From Snodgrassella alvi (lineage in GTDB: Bacteria; Pseudomonadota; Gammaproteobacteria; Burkholderiales; Neisseriaceae): DNA of 44,118 bases. Under the pieces are notes generated by a model. The model ran no database searches and was not told where the DNA came from. It saw only the letters and a list, made by a program, of their open reading frames with translations. The stretch's first letter is position 1. The number at the start of each line of letters is the position of its first letter. Positions 9,006 through 17,130 of the stretch are shown here, one piece after another. The position numbers were made by a program, and so were the translations under genes. Where the stretch lies: NCBI RefSeq assembly GCF_002777745.1, contig NZ_MEIO01000056.1, positions 1-44,118 on the forward strand, in the 5' to 3' direction.

Positions 9006-10163
9006 TTAAATCAAGGTATTGAGTGCATGGTTGATATCATCCCAGATATCTTCAATGTCTTCGATACCGGCAGAAATGCGCAATATGCCTTCACAAATGC
9101 CCAGAGATTTTTTTACTTCTGTGCTCATGCCGCTGTGCGACTGGCTGGCACTATGATTAATCAGGCTTTCTACGCCACCGAGGCTGGCAGCCATGCGAAT
9201 CAGGCGCAGGTTTTTTATCACGCTGTTGGCCGCTTGGCGGCTATTCTGGCGCAGATAAATTGATACTACTCCACCAAAACCATGCTGCATTTGTTTGCAG
9301 GCTATGTCATGGTGTTCATGTTCTGGTAGTCCGGGATAAAACACTTTTTCTATTGCCGGATGCTGCTGCAAACGTCTGGCCAGTTCGGCAGCATTGGTCA
9401 GATGCCGATCCATACGCACAACCAGTGTTTTGATACCGCGCAATACCAGTGAACAGTCCATCGGACCTGCCACGCCACCTGTATTGATGCTTAGGCTGCG
9501 CAGTAATCTGGCATGTGCGGGGTCTTTAACCACGACAATACCCATTAGTACATCAGAATGGCCGCACAGGTATTTGGTAGCGGAATGAAATACGATATCT
9601 ACACCTAGATTCAATGGTTTTTGTACATAGGGGGTGGCAAAGGTATTGTCTATGCCAACGATGGCACCAGCCGCTTTGGCTTTGGCGGTCAGTTCTGCTA
9701 TGTCTACCAGACGCAGCAGTGGATTGCTTGGGGTTTCCAGCCATACCATTTTTACTTTGGTTTGTGCCAGTATGCGGTCAAGGTTGGCCGGATTGGTGAG
9801 ATCGGCAAAAATTACGTTAACTCCCCACTGTGCATATACTTCAGTTAGGAGGTCGTAGGCACCGCCATAGATATCGGCAACGGCTACTATGGTATCACCC
9901 GGGCGCAGAAAAGTACGCCATACGGCATCAATTCCTGCCATGCCGCTACTATACGCAAAGCCTGCACAGCCATTTTCCAGCTCGGCCATGGTATCTTCAA
10001 GCACTTGTCGTGTTGGATTGGAAATGCGTGCATAACGAAACGGGATATTTTCACCGATTTCATGCATGGCAAACATGCTATTCTGATAAATCGGTGGCAT
10101 CAGGGCACGGTTATGCTCTTCCGGCTGATAACTGGAATGGATGGTCTGTGTGGCAAATTTCAT
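9006..10163 (-). CDS. Cys/Met-metabolism PLP enzyme (cystathionine gamma-lyase/synthase type)
   Basis: A 385-residue fold-type I PLP enzyme of the Cys/Met metabolism family, normal length. The PLP lysine is K197 in SATKYLCGHSD. The tyrosine/arginine pair that contacts the phosphate of the neighbouring subunit is in RYARISNPTR (residues 43-52), YSSGMAGIDAV (71-81) holds the phosphate loop, and IDNTFATPY (171-179) carries the PLP-pyridine aspartate. The C-terminal block SLGGVESLINHSASQSHSGM is typical of cystathionine gamma-lyase and gamma-synthase. The sequence alone does not separate these from homocysteine/cysteine-forming relatives, so I do not assign a symbol. It heads a likely three-gene minus-strand run with the J-domain and reductase genes and is divergent from folE2. 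Confidence 0.88.
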   Translation of the reverse strand: MKFATQTIHSSYQPEEHNRALMPPIYQNSMFAMHEIGENIPFRYARISNPTRQVLEDTMAELENGCAGFAYSSGMAGIDAVWRTFLRPGDTIVAVADIYGGAYDLLTEVYAQWGVNVIFADLTNPANLDRILAQTKVKMVWLETPSNPLLRLVDIAELTAKAKAAGAIVGIDNTFATPYVQKPLNLGVDIVFHSATKYLCGHSDVLMGIVVVKDPAHARLLRSLSINTGGVAGPMDCSLVLRGIKTLVVRMDRHLTNAAELARRLQQHPAIEKVFYPGLPEHEHHDIACKQMQHGFGGVVSIYLRQNSRQAANSVIKNLRLIRMAASLGGVESLINHSASQSHSGMSTEVKKSLGICEGILRISAGIEDIEDIWDDINHALNTLI

Positions 10164-10421
10164 ATTTTCTCCGATATGTTACTGTTTATGCTGTTTAGTT
10201 GCTGTTTATATCATCGGGGGGTGCTGTGCGCTGCGGGTACTTAGTTTAGCACGCACTCCGCTTATCAGGCAGCATGCTGTTTCTTCGCTACTAATTCCGA
10301 CTGATTTGCTCGGATTTAAGCCATACAGTATAATTTTATGCCTTGTACGCTGCCGATTGGTGTAATTTTATTATGCCGGTCTGGCGGGATTCAGATTTAT
10401 TTCGCAAGGAACATTATCAGA

Positions 10422-11195
10422 ATGGACACTATTGCCGATGTGCAAAGCAGTGTTGATAAACGCAATATGCCAATCAATCAGGTTGGGGTGAAGGGCTTGC
10501 GGCTGCCGCTGTGTATTATCAGCGCCGCCGGTGAACAGCATACTGTAGCTGATTTAACCATGACTGTGTCGCTGCCGGCCGAGCAGAAAGGCACGCATAT
10601 GTCGCGCTTTATTGAGTTAATGCAGGAACAACAGTGCAACATTGATTTTGCTGCACTACAGCAGCTAACCATCGCCATGTTGCAGAAGTTACAGGCAAAA
10701 GCAGGTAAAATCAGTATGCGCTTTCCTTTTTTCCGGCGCAAACAGGCTCCTGTAACGGCTATCTCCAGCTTACTTGATTATGAGGTGATGCTCAGTGGCG
10801 AAATTCAGGCTGGTGTTTATCAGCATAGTTTGCAGGTAATTATTCCGGTAACTAGTCTGTGTCCGTGCAGCAAGGAAATTTCTGCGTACGGGGCGCATAA
10901 TCAGCGTTCGCATGTTACAGTTACGCTGGTATCTACTGAGGCAGTGACAATTGAAGAAATCATTGATCTGGTGGAACAGGAGGGTTCGTGTCAGCTATAC
11001 GGTCTGCTGAAACGGCCTGATGAAAAATATGTCACTGAATATGCTTATGATAATCCGAAATTTGTTGAAGATATGGTGCGCGATGTAGCCACGGCACTGA
11101 AAGCCGATGCCCGCATTCAGTCTTTTACGGTGGAAAGCGAAAATTTTGAATCAATTCATAATCATTCTGCCTATGCACTGATACAATACCCGTAA
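10422..11195 (+). CDS. folE2: GTP cyclohydrolase FolE2 (type IB)
   Basis: A 257-residue FolE2, which converts GTP to 7,8-dihydroneopterin triphosphate, the first step of folate synthesis. Unlike zinc-dependent FolE it can use other divalent metals. The upstream frame is open, but the start at ATG 10422 is chosen for two reasons: AAGGA lies 11 bases before it, and MDTIADVQSS followed by NMPINQVGVKGLRLP is how family members begin. The catalytic cysteine block is TSLCPCSKEISAYGAHNQRSH near residues 145-165, and the family histidine/glutamate end ENFESIHNHSAYA is present. Many bacteria express FolE2 under zinc limitation, but I see no convincing Zur box here. It is divergent from the PLP enzyme gene. 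Confidence 0.95.
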   Translation: MDTIADVQSSVDKRNMPINQVGVKGLRLPLCIISAAGEQHTVADLTMTVSLPAEQKGTHMSRFIELMQEQQCNIDFAALQQLTIAMLQKLQAKAGKISMRFPFFRRKQAPVTAISSLLDYEVMLSGEIQAGVYQHSLQVIIPVTSLCPCSKEISAYGAHNQRSHVTVTLVSTEAVTIEEIIDLVEQEGSCQLYGLLKRPDEKYVTEYAYDNPKFVEDMVRDVATALKADARIQSFTVESENFESIHNHSAYALIQYP

Positions 11196-11262
11196 ACTGA
11201 CATTTTCAAAACTTAAGCTTTATCTGTATCTGTGTGGATAAACTCAGAAACATAGGGGAGAT

Positions 11263-11299
11263 GAATGACTACCCTGCGCGTTTTTGCTGGTAGTCATTC
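11263..11299 (+). promoter_or_regulatory. Hairpin between folE2 and dsbD
   Basis: A perfect 11-bp stem (GAATGACTACC, 11263-11273, with GGTAGTCATTC, 11289-11299) around a 15-base loop containing TTTTT. It lies 68 bases after folE2 and 49 before the chosen dsbD start. It lacks a poly-T tail after the stem. It overlaps the small ORF at 11265-11342 and could therefore control its translation or that of dsbD. Confidence 0.5.
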
Positions 11300-11342
11300 T
11301 CTTTGTTCGTTGTTCAAGTTGAAATTACACTGGTTACTGTGA
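11265..11342 (+). CDS. Possible 25-codon leader ORF before dsbD
   Basis: An ATG four bases after a strong AGGGGAG sequence opens a 25-codon ORF (begins MTTLRVFAGS, ends LHWLL). Its TGA falls five bases before the dsbD ATG, which has almost no ribosome binding site of its own. The arrangement would suit translational coupling. The first half lies inside the 11-bp hairpin. There is no family evidence, and the ORF could be chance. Confidence 0.3.
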   Translation: MTTLRVFAGSHSLCSLFKLKLHWLL

Positions 11343-11347
11343 CATTT

Positions 11348-13207
11348 ATGTATCACACTTCTTCTCGCTTGCGTGTCTGTACGGTTTCTCTATTAAAACA
11401 ATTATTCTTGCTACTGGTTTTATTGCCGGGGCTGAGCCAGGCTGTACTGGCTGCCAATGATTATGGCAGACTATTGGCACCAGAACAGGCTTTTGTGCCG
11501 CAACTGACTGTTCATGATCAGGAAATCCGGGTACATTTTGTTATTGCAGACGGCTATTATCTGTACCGAAATAAAATTCAGGTGTCGACTGAACCGGCTG
11601 GTTTGTTTGATGCTGCACAGTTTATTCAGCCAGGTAAACAGAAACATGATGAATTTTTTGGTAAGCAGCAGGTTTATTATAACTATGCTGATGTAATCTG
11701 GCGCTATAGCACAGGGGCACAAACTGTCCCGTATCAGTTAACTTTGTCGTATCAGGGCTGTGCTGATGTAGGTATCTGTTATCCGCCGGTAGAAAATACG
11801 TTAACCATCAGCCGTACCGGTAAATACTCTATTACATCTCAACCTTTGCGTGACCAGCCGGATGTGCGTACTTTCACTATTCCAGCCGCAAAATCTTCGC
11901 CGCCTGAGTGGTCTGGCAGTTCTGGCAGCGATAGTTTGTTTCAGCTTTCGCGGGCAACACTGATTACTAATTTGATGACCTTTTTTATTGCCGGGATGGG
12001 TCTGAGCTTGACTGCGTGCATGTATCCTCTGCTGCCGATTGTTTCTGCCATTGTGATGGGCTCTCACCAGAAAACAACTAAATGGCGGGCATTTGTGCTG
12101 TCATTTGTGTATGTACAAGGACTGGCTTTTACTTACACTATTGTCGGTATTGTCACGGCGCGCACTGGCGCTTTTCTGACAGGCTGGCTGCAACAGCCGG
12201 CAGTGGTACTGGCCACGGCGGCCATACTGGTTATTCTGGCTCTATCGATGTTTGATTTGTACAGTATTCAATTACCAACACGCTGGCAGGCTTTTTTCCA
12301 GCGTGCCAGTGGCCGTTTTCGGGGCGGACACTTGCTGTCTGTGTTGGTGATGGGGGCGCTGTCGGCATTGATTGTCGGTCCATGTGTGGCGCCACCACTG
12401 GCTTTTGCACTTGGTTATATTGGTCAGAGTGGTGATGCTACGCTGGGTGGTATGGCGCTATATGTGATGGCACTGGGTACCGGTATTCCGCTGATTCTGA
12501 TTTCGGTATTCGGTGTTCACATTTTGCCGCGTGCCGGCGGCTGGATGACCTGTGTAAAATATCTGTTCGGGCTGATGCTGATGGGAGCGGCTACTTATAT
12601 TGCTACTCCGTTTCTGAATTATCATCTGGTGGTGGCTATTTATACTCTGCTCATGCTGGTACCGGCAATTTATCTGGGTTGGCAGTGGTATCACTCTAAA
12701 GGGCGTCAGCGCTGGTTTAATGCGGTGGCCAGTGTGCTGTTTTTGATTGGCGGAATTTATTTTGTGTCGGCAAGTGCGATGAACTATGCCACGCCTCTGC
12801 ACCGTTTTCTAACTTTGACGCCACCAAGCGGCCAGCACTTCGGCCGTTACTTCAAAAAACCGGAACAATTACATCAGGCGATGCAACAACTGTTTGAAGA
12901 TGATCCGAACAAGCCGGTACTGGTGGATTTCTATGCTGACTGGTGTATTTCCTGCAAGGAAATGACCGCATTTACTTTAAGTAAAGTTTCAGTCAGACGG
13001 GTGATTGAAGAGGAACGGTTTTTGCAGATTGATGTTACTAATAATACTCCTGCTCAGCGCCGGATGATGCAGCAATATGGTTTGTATGGGCCACCGGGTT
13101 TGTTTGTGGTACACAGTAACGGCTATCGCAGCCAGCCATTGATTGGCTATGTACCAGCACCGGAACTGTTAAGCTGGTATGAAAAACAGCTTCAGAAAGC
13201 ACAATAA
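11348..13207 (+). CDS. dsbD: Thiol:disulfide interchange protein DsbD
   Basis: A 619-residue DsbD that carries electrons from cytosolic thioredoxin across the inner membrane to periplasmic DsbC, cytochrome c maturation and other reductants. All three modules are present. The N-terminal periplasmic domain follows a signal peptide (LLVLLPGLSQAVLAA) and has its cysteine pair at 138 and 144 (QGCADVGICYPP). The membrane domain has eight predicted helices and its cysteines at 224 (LTACMYPLLP) and 346 (GPCVAPPLAF). The C-terminal thioredoxin-like domain has CISC at 533-536. An upstream TTG could add 15 residues, but ATG 11348 gives the normal signal-peptide length. It lies 152 bases after folE2 on the same strand. 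Confidence 0.95.
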   Translation: MYHTSSRLRVCTVSLLKQLFLLLVLLPGLSQAVLAANDYGRLLAPEQAFVPQLTVHDQEIRVHFVIADGYYLYRNKIQVSTEPAGLFDAAQFIQPGKQKHDEFFGKQQVYYNYADVIWRYSTGAQTVPYQLTLSYQGCADVGICYPPVENTLTISRTGKYSITSQPLRDQPDVRTFTIPAAKSSPPEWSGSSGSDSLFQLSRATLITNLMTFFIAGMGLSLTACMYPLLPIVSAIVMGSHQKTTKWRAFVLSFVYVQGLAFTYTIVGIVTARTGAFLTGWLQQPAVVLATAAILVILALSMFDLYSIQLPTRWQAFFQRASGRFRGGHLLSVLVMGALSALIVGPCVAPPLAFALGYIGQSGDATLGGMALYVMALGTGIPLILISVFGVHILPRAGGWMTCVKYLFGLMLMGAATYIATPFLNYHLVVAIYTLLMLVPAIYLGWQWYHSKGRQRWFNAVASVLFLIGGIYFVSASAMNYATPLHRFLTLTPPSGQHFGRYFKKPEQLHQAMQQLFEDDPNKPVLVDFYADWCISCKEMTAFTLSKVSVRRVIEEERFLQIDVTNNTPAQRRMMQQYGLYGPPGLFVVHSNGYRSQPLIGYVPAPELLSWYEKQLQKAQ

Positions 13208-13211
13208 ATAG

Positions 13212-13236
13212 CAGCCTCCTTATATACAGGAGGCTG
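13212..13236. terminator. Hairpin after dsbD
   Basis: A perfect 9-bp GC-rich stem (CAGCCTCCT/AGGAGGCTG) with a 7-base loop sits five bases after the dsbD stop, between convergent genes. The T tract is short, so termination strength is uncertain. Confidence 0.6.
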
Positions 13237-13281
13237 TTGCACAGGGAGCAAGCTATATAGGTAGTTTGGGCTTAATTGTGT

Positions 13282-13653
13282 TTAGTCACGATAATGACGG
13301 TCGGCCACTTTCAGGGCACGTCGTGCCAGCGCCAGATTGGCGGTTTTGCGGTCAAGCACCATAAACATGAATACACCTTTCACATTCTTCATCGGCCGCA
13401 ATAAATAATACTGTTTATGCAAGCTGATGAGAATATCATCTATGGCATCTTCGTTATTGTCCTCTCCATACAACCGGGCAATCGCCTTAACCTCTGAACG
13501 TACAATTTCGGTATTGCCGGCAGACAGAATGTCTAAATCCATGCCTGAGGGGCTGACACCATCTATAAACATTCCACTTTCATAATCCACGACAGCACAC
13601 GCCATGACACCCTTAGTTGCCGCCAACTCATCAATGACGCCATCAAATCTCAC
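13282..13653 (-). CDS. Roadblock/LC7-like small protein
   Basis: A 123-residue cytosolic protein with the look of a roadblock/LC7 (longin-like) fold. It opens with a helix MRFDGVIDELAATKGV, then a strand pair ACAVVDYESGMFIDG, and ends with KGVFMFMVLDRKTANLALARRAL, the typical last strand and helix. In bacteria such proteins often partner small Ras-like GTPases (MglB type) or regulate polarity, but no GTPase gene is adjacent here, so no role can be assigned. A similar stand-alone protein is, to my memory, common in Neisseriaceae. It is convergent with dsbD and divergent from recC. Confidence 0.6.
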   Translation of the reverse strand: MRFDGVIDELAATKGVMACAVVDYESGMFIDGVSPSGMDLDILSAGNTEIVRSEVKAIARLYGEDNNEDAIDDILISLHKQYYLLRPMKNVKGVFMFMVLDRKTANLALARRALKVADRHYRD

Positions 13654-13744
13654 TGTGATATCCTTCTTCTATTGCCATATTGCTTATGGCAGGGTATTTG
13701 ATTATCTATTTTCCAATTTTTTCCAGCTTTTGACCAGCATTAAC

Positions 13745-13762
13745 TTTTTTTAATTAAAAAAA
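13745..13762. repeat. Perfect AT palindrome
   Basis: Seven T, AATT, seven A form an exact 18-base palindrome between the divergent roadblock-like gene and recC. It could be part of an AT-rich promoter element or simply low-complexity sequence. It has no loop, so it is unlikely to be a terminator. Confidence 0.3.
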
Positions 13763-13902
13763 TCTTTCTATTCAACATTCAAGCATGCGCTTTTGTGTCT
13801 GTACAATAAATCCGGCCAAAGCGGCAAAATCTTGTTCAGTGTCCTGCGCAAACTGCATCAGTGCAGCTATAATAACAGCCTTAACCGGTGGCGGATGCTG
13901 TT

Positions 13903-16900
13903 ATGCTGTATGTTTATCAATCCAATCAATTAGCTGATTTAGCTGCTCTGTTTGCCAGCGTATATCAGCACACCTCACCGCAATCAGCATGGGCGCCTAC
14001 AGAAATCGTAGTGCAGAGTCAGGGCATGCGCCGCTATCTGAACCATTATCTGGCACAGGAGCATGGCATTGCCGCCAATCTGCATTTTTTCCTGCCTGCC
14101 GGTTACATTTGGCAATTAACCCATCGAGTATTACCAGAGACTCCAAAACTTAATCCGTTTCAGTCGGAAGTGCTGCGCTGGCGCCTGCTGGCTCTGTTTC
14201 GCAGTACGGTGTTACATCAGCCTCAATTATGCCAGACTGCCAGAGCACTGCAATCCTATCTTGATAGTAATATACAAGCACCTTATCATCTAGCGGGAAA
14301 ACTTGCTGATATGTTTGACCAATATTTAATCTATCGCAATGATTGGATAAATAGTTGGCAGGCTGGTGAATCTGTTCATCTGGGTGACGATGAAGGCTGG
14401 CAGGCAGAATTGTGGCACTGGCTGAGTAATAAAACGGATTCACCACATCGCGCCGGGCTGATGCAAGAATTCCTGACACAGCTTGGTGCAGAACACCTAC
14501 CGCAGCGGATTTTTGTATTCGGCATTGCCACACTGGCACCGGTTTATCTGCAAGCATTTCAGACAATGGCTCAATATACGGATGTACATGTATTTGCAGT
14601 TAATCCATGCGCTGAATACTGGGGCAATGTGCTTTCCGCCGATTTATTGCTCCATAATCAGGATGCTGATCTGAGTGTAGTCGGCCATCCTTTACTGGCC
14701 AGTCTGGGCAAACAGGGGCGGGATTTTTTTGATGCACTCAATGATCTGGGTGAGGTGGTATATATGCCACCGGTGTACACTGAATGCGGTGAAGTAGCTG
14801 ACAGTCTGCTGCACCGGCTACAAAACGATATTCAGTGTCTGCAACACCCGAAACAGACGGAACCACCCTACCAGCAGCAGACATATGATAATTCCATTCA
14901 GATTGTTGCTGCGCATTCACGCCTGCGTGAGCTGCAAATTCTCAAAGAACAGCTGATTCATGACCTGGCAGTACATCCAAGCTGGCAGCCACAAGATATT
15001 GCTGTGCTCACACCACATATTGAGCCATATTTGCCATTTATCCATGCCGTATTCGGCCAGAATCAGGGCAATACACCAGCCCTACCTTACAATATAGCCG
15101 ATGTTAAAATCAGTCTGCAAGAACCTTTATTGCAATTGCTGGAAAAACTGTTGCGACTGATGCAGAGTCGGTTTGATATCGAAACGGTACAGCCTCTGCT
15201 GGACGAATCCGTTCTGCGCGCACGCTTCGATCTAAATGATAGTGATGTGGAACTGATTAACCGTGTCTGGCGTGAACAGGGGGTACGTTGGGGCGTGGAT
15301 GCAGACATGCGCCATGAATATGGTGGTCAAGGCAAACATTTTACTTGGCAGCAGGCGCGTGAACGCACGGTACTGGGTTGGCTGTTGCCAGACAATAAAC
15401 ACACTGCACTGTGGCAGCAACAGCTGCCATGGTTCGGCGATATTGGTCAAACTGAAATTCTGGCACGGGCGCAACAGTTAATTGATTGTCTGATTGAACA
15501 TCATACGCGTTGGCAAAGCACCGCTACGATTCCAGAATGGATTGCGCGTACCCGGCAGCTACTGCGGGATTTGGCCGATGAAGACTCTCTAGCCAGCAAT
15601 GCTATGCAGCAACTGGAAACCAGTTTGGCCGACTGGCAGGCACAGGCAGCTCTGGCTCAGTTTGAGCTACCCATTGAGCCGGTTATTGCAATCGAGCATT
15701 TACAAAACTATCTATCCGGCACCCGCCAAGCCGGATTTCTCCGTGGTGGCATTACTTTTTGCAGTATGGTGCCGATGCGCAGTCTGCCCTTTCGCTGTAT
15801 CTGCCTGCTTGGCCTTAATGATGGTGAGTTTCCACGCACCACCAAATCGGCAGCTTTTGATTTAATTGCCCAACATCCGCGCCGTGGTGACCGTGCCCGC
15901 CGCAATGACGACCGTTATCTGTTTCTGGAATCTATTCTGAGTGCGCGTGAAAAACTGTATCTGTCTTATATTGGTAAAGATATCCGCAGAAATGAAGAAC
16001 TGGCACCTTCTGCTCTACTATATGAACTTACTGATGTGCTGGCAGCCATGACCGGCAGCAATCCGCTGGTATTCAATCAGCAGCATATTATTAAGCACCC
16101 GTTACAGCCGTTTTCCTACCGTTATTTCAATGGTGATTTATCCAGCTATCGCCATGATTATGCCGATGCACTGAATCAGGAAATTGTCCAGCCCTCCCCT
16201 TTCTACGCTACAAAAGTGGAAACGGAAAATCATAATCAGGAAATTGATATTGAATCTTTCATCCGTTTCTGGCGCAATCCGGTACGCCACTGGCTCCAGC
16301 AGCAGTTACAATGGAAATCACCGTATCAGGAACTACCGGTGAGCGCGGCGGAACCATTTACAATTGAAAACAGTGCGATGATATATACTGCCTACACCCG
16401 TGCACGCCAGCAACATCTGGATTTTGCTGAAGTGGATGCCGCACTGGCAGTTAGCGGGTTAATACCGGAAGGTGAGCTGGGCGTGGTTGTCAGCCAGACT
16501 CTGCGCACGCAGACGCTGGCTCTGGATAGCGACATATTGTTTAGTCCGGCCGTGGTCGATATTCCTTTTTCTTTCCATCATCAGCAGCTACAGCTAGGCG
16601 GCAACATCAGCCATTTACGCCAATGCGGACAACTGCTTGAACGCTGTCATGCACCCACCGCTCCTGATGATATTGAGCTATACCTGCGCCATTTACTCTT
16701 CTGTGCAGCCGAAGCTGAATGTGCACAGGACACATACGAGCTTTATCCGGCCAAACCGCGCATGTTGGCCGCACTGAGCCGGCCAGATGCGCAAGCACAA
16801 CTGGCTTTATGGCTGGAGTACTACCAACTGGGGCAAAGCCGGCCGTTGCCGTTTTTTCCGAAAACCAGCCTCGCCGCAGCCCGCTCCTGGTATAAACGCC

Positions 16901-17130
16901 GGCAAAAGAAAAACTGTGCTCCTGAACATAGTGCCGAAGACCGCAACGCAGCCTTTAAAGTTTATATGGACAGCCACAGCGGTAAACCGCAGGCCGATTA
17001 TCCTGAAGTAGCGCAAGTATTTGGCCGCGATGAAGAACTGCCAATTGACAGTCCTCTGTTCTGGCAACTGATTGAAGAATTATTACTGCCGCTGGTGGTG
17101 ACGCTGGGAACTGCTGATAAAGAACAATGA
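13903..17130 (+). CDS. recC: Exodeoxyribonuclease V subunit RecC
   Basis: A 1075-residue RecC, the subunit of RecBCD that splits the duplex and reads Chi in double-strand break repair. A GTG at 13888 would add five residues. ATG 13903 is preferred because the protein then begins MLYVYQSN, matching the start of E. coli RecC, and GGCGGA lies eight bases upstream. Family signatures include VVQSQGMRRYL (about 36-46), GIAANLHFFLPAGYIW and the FDQYLIYRNDWINSW block. The inactive helicase region contains GGITFCSMVPMRSLPFR followed by LLGLNDGEFPR, and the domain near RNDDRYLFLESILSARE is also recognisable. The gene overlaps recB by four bases (ATGA), so the two are translationally coupled. recD is not in the window. 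Confidence 0.93.
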   Translation: MLYVYQSNQLADLAALFASVYQHTSPQSAWAPTEIVVQSQGMRRYLNHYLAQEHGIAANLHFFLPAGYIWQLTHRVLPETPKLNPFQSEVLRWRLLALFRSTVLHQPQLCQTARALQSYLDSNIQAPYHLAGKLADMFDQYLIYRNDWINSWQAGESVHLGDDEGWQAELWHWLSNKTDSPHRAGLMQEFLTQLGAEHLPQRIFVFGIATLAPVYLQAFQTMAQYTDVHVFAVNPCAEYWGNVLSADLLLHNQDADLSVVGHPLLASLGKQGRDFFDALNDLGEVVYMPPVYTECGEVADSLLHRLQNDIQCLQHPKQTEPPYQQQTYDNSIQIVAAHSRLRELQILKEQLIHDLAVHPSWQPQDIAVLTPHIEPYLPFIHAVFGQNQGNTPALPYNIADVKISLQEPLLQLLEKLLRLMQSRFDIETVQPLLDESVLRARFDLNDSDVELINRVWREQGVRWGVDADMRHEYGGQGKHFTWQQARERTVLGWLLPDNKHTALWQQQLPWFGDIGQTEILARAQQLIDCLIEHHTRWQSTATIPEWIARTRQLLRDLADEDSLASNAMQQLETSLADWQAQAALAQFELPIEPVIAIEHLQNYLSGTRQAGFLRGGITFCSMVPMRSLPFRCICLLGLNDGEFPRTTKSAAFDLIAQHPRRGDRARRNDDRYLFLESILSAREKLYLSYIGKDIRRNEELAPSALLYELTDVLAAMTGSNPLVFNQQHIIKHPLQPFSYRYFNGDLSSYRHDYADALNQEIVQPSPFYATKVETENHNQEIDIESFIRFWRNPVRHWLQQQLQWKSPYQELPVSAAEPFTIENSAMIYTAYTRARQQHLDFAEVDAALAVSGLIPEGELGVVVSQTLRTQTLALDSDILFSPAVVDIPFSFHHQQLQLGGNISHLRQCGQLLERCHAPTAPDDIELYLRHLLFCAAEAECAQDTYELYPAKPRMLAALSRPDAQAQLALWLEYYQLGQSRPLPFFPKTSLAAARSWYKRRQKKNCAPEHSAEDRNAAFKVYMDSHSGKPQADYPEVAQVFGRDEELPIDSPLFWQLIEELLLPLVVTLGTADKEQ

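Noticed and set aside
13888-17130. GTG start for recC five codons upstream
   Set aside because: The GTG lacks a spaced ribosome binding site and gives extra residues not seen at the RecC N-terminus; ATG 13903 fits better.
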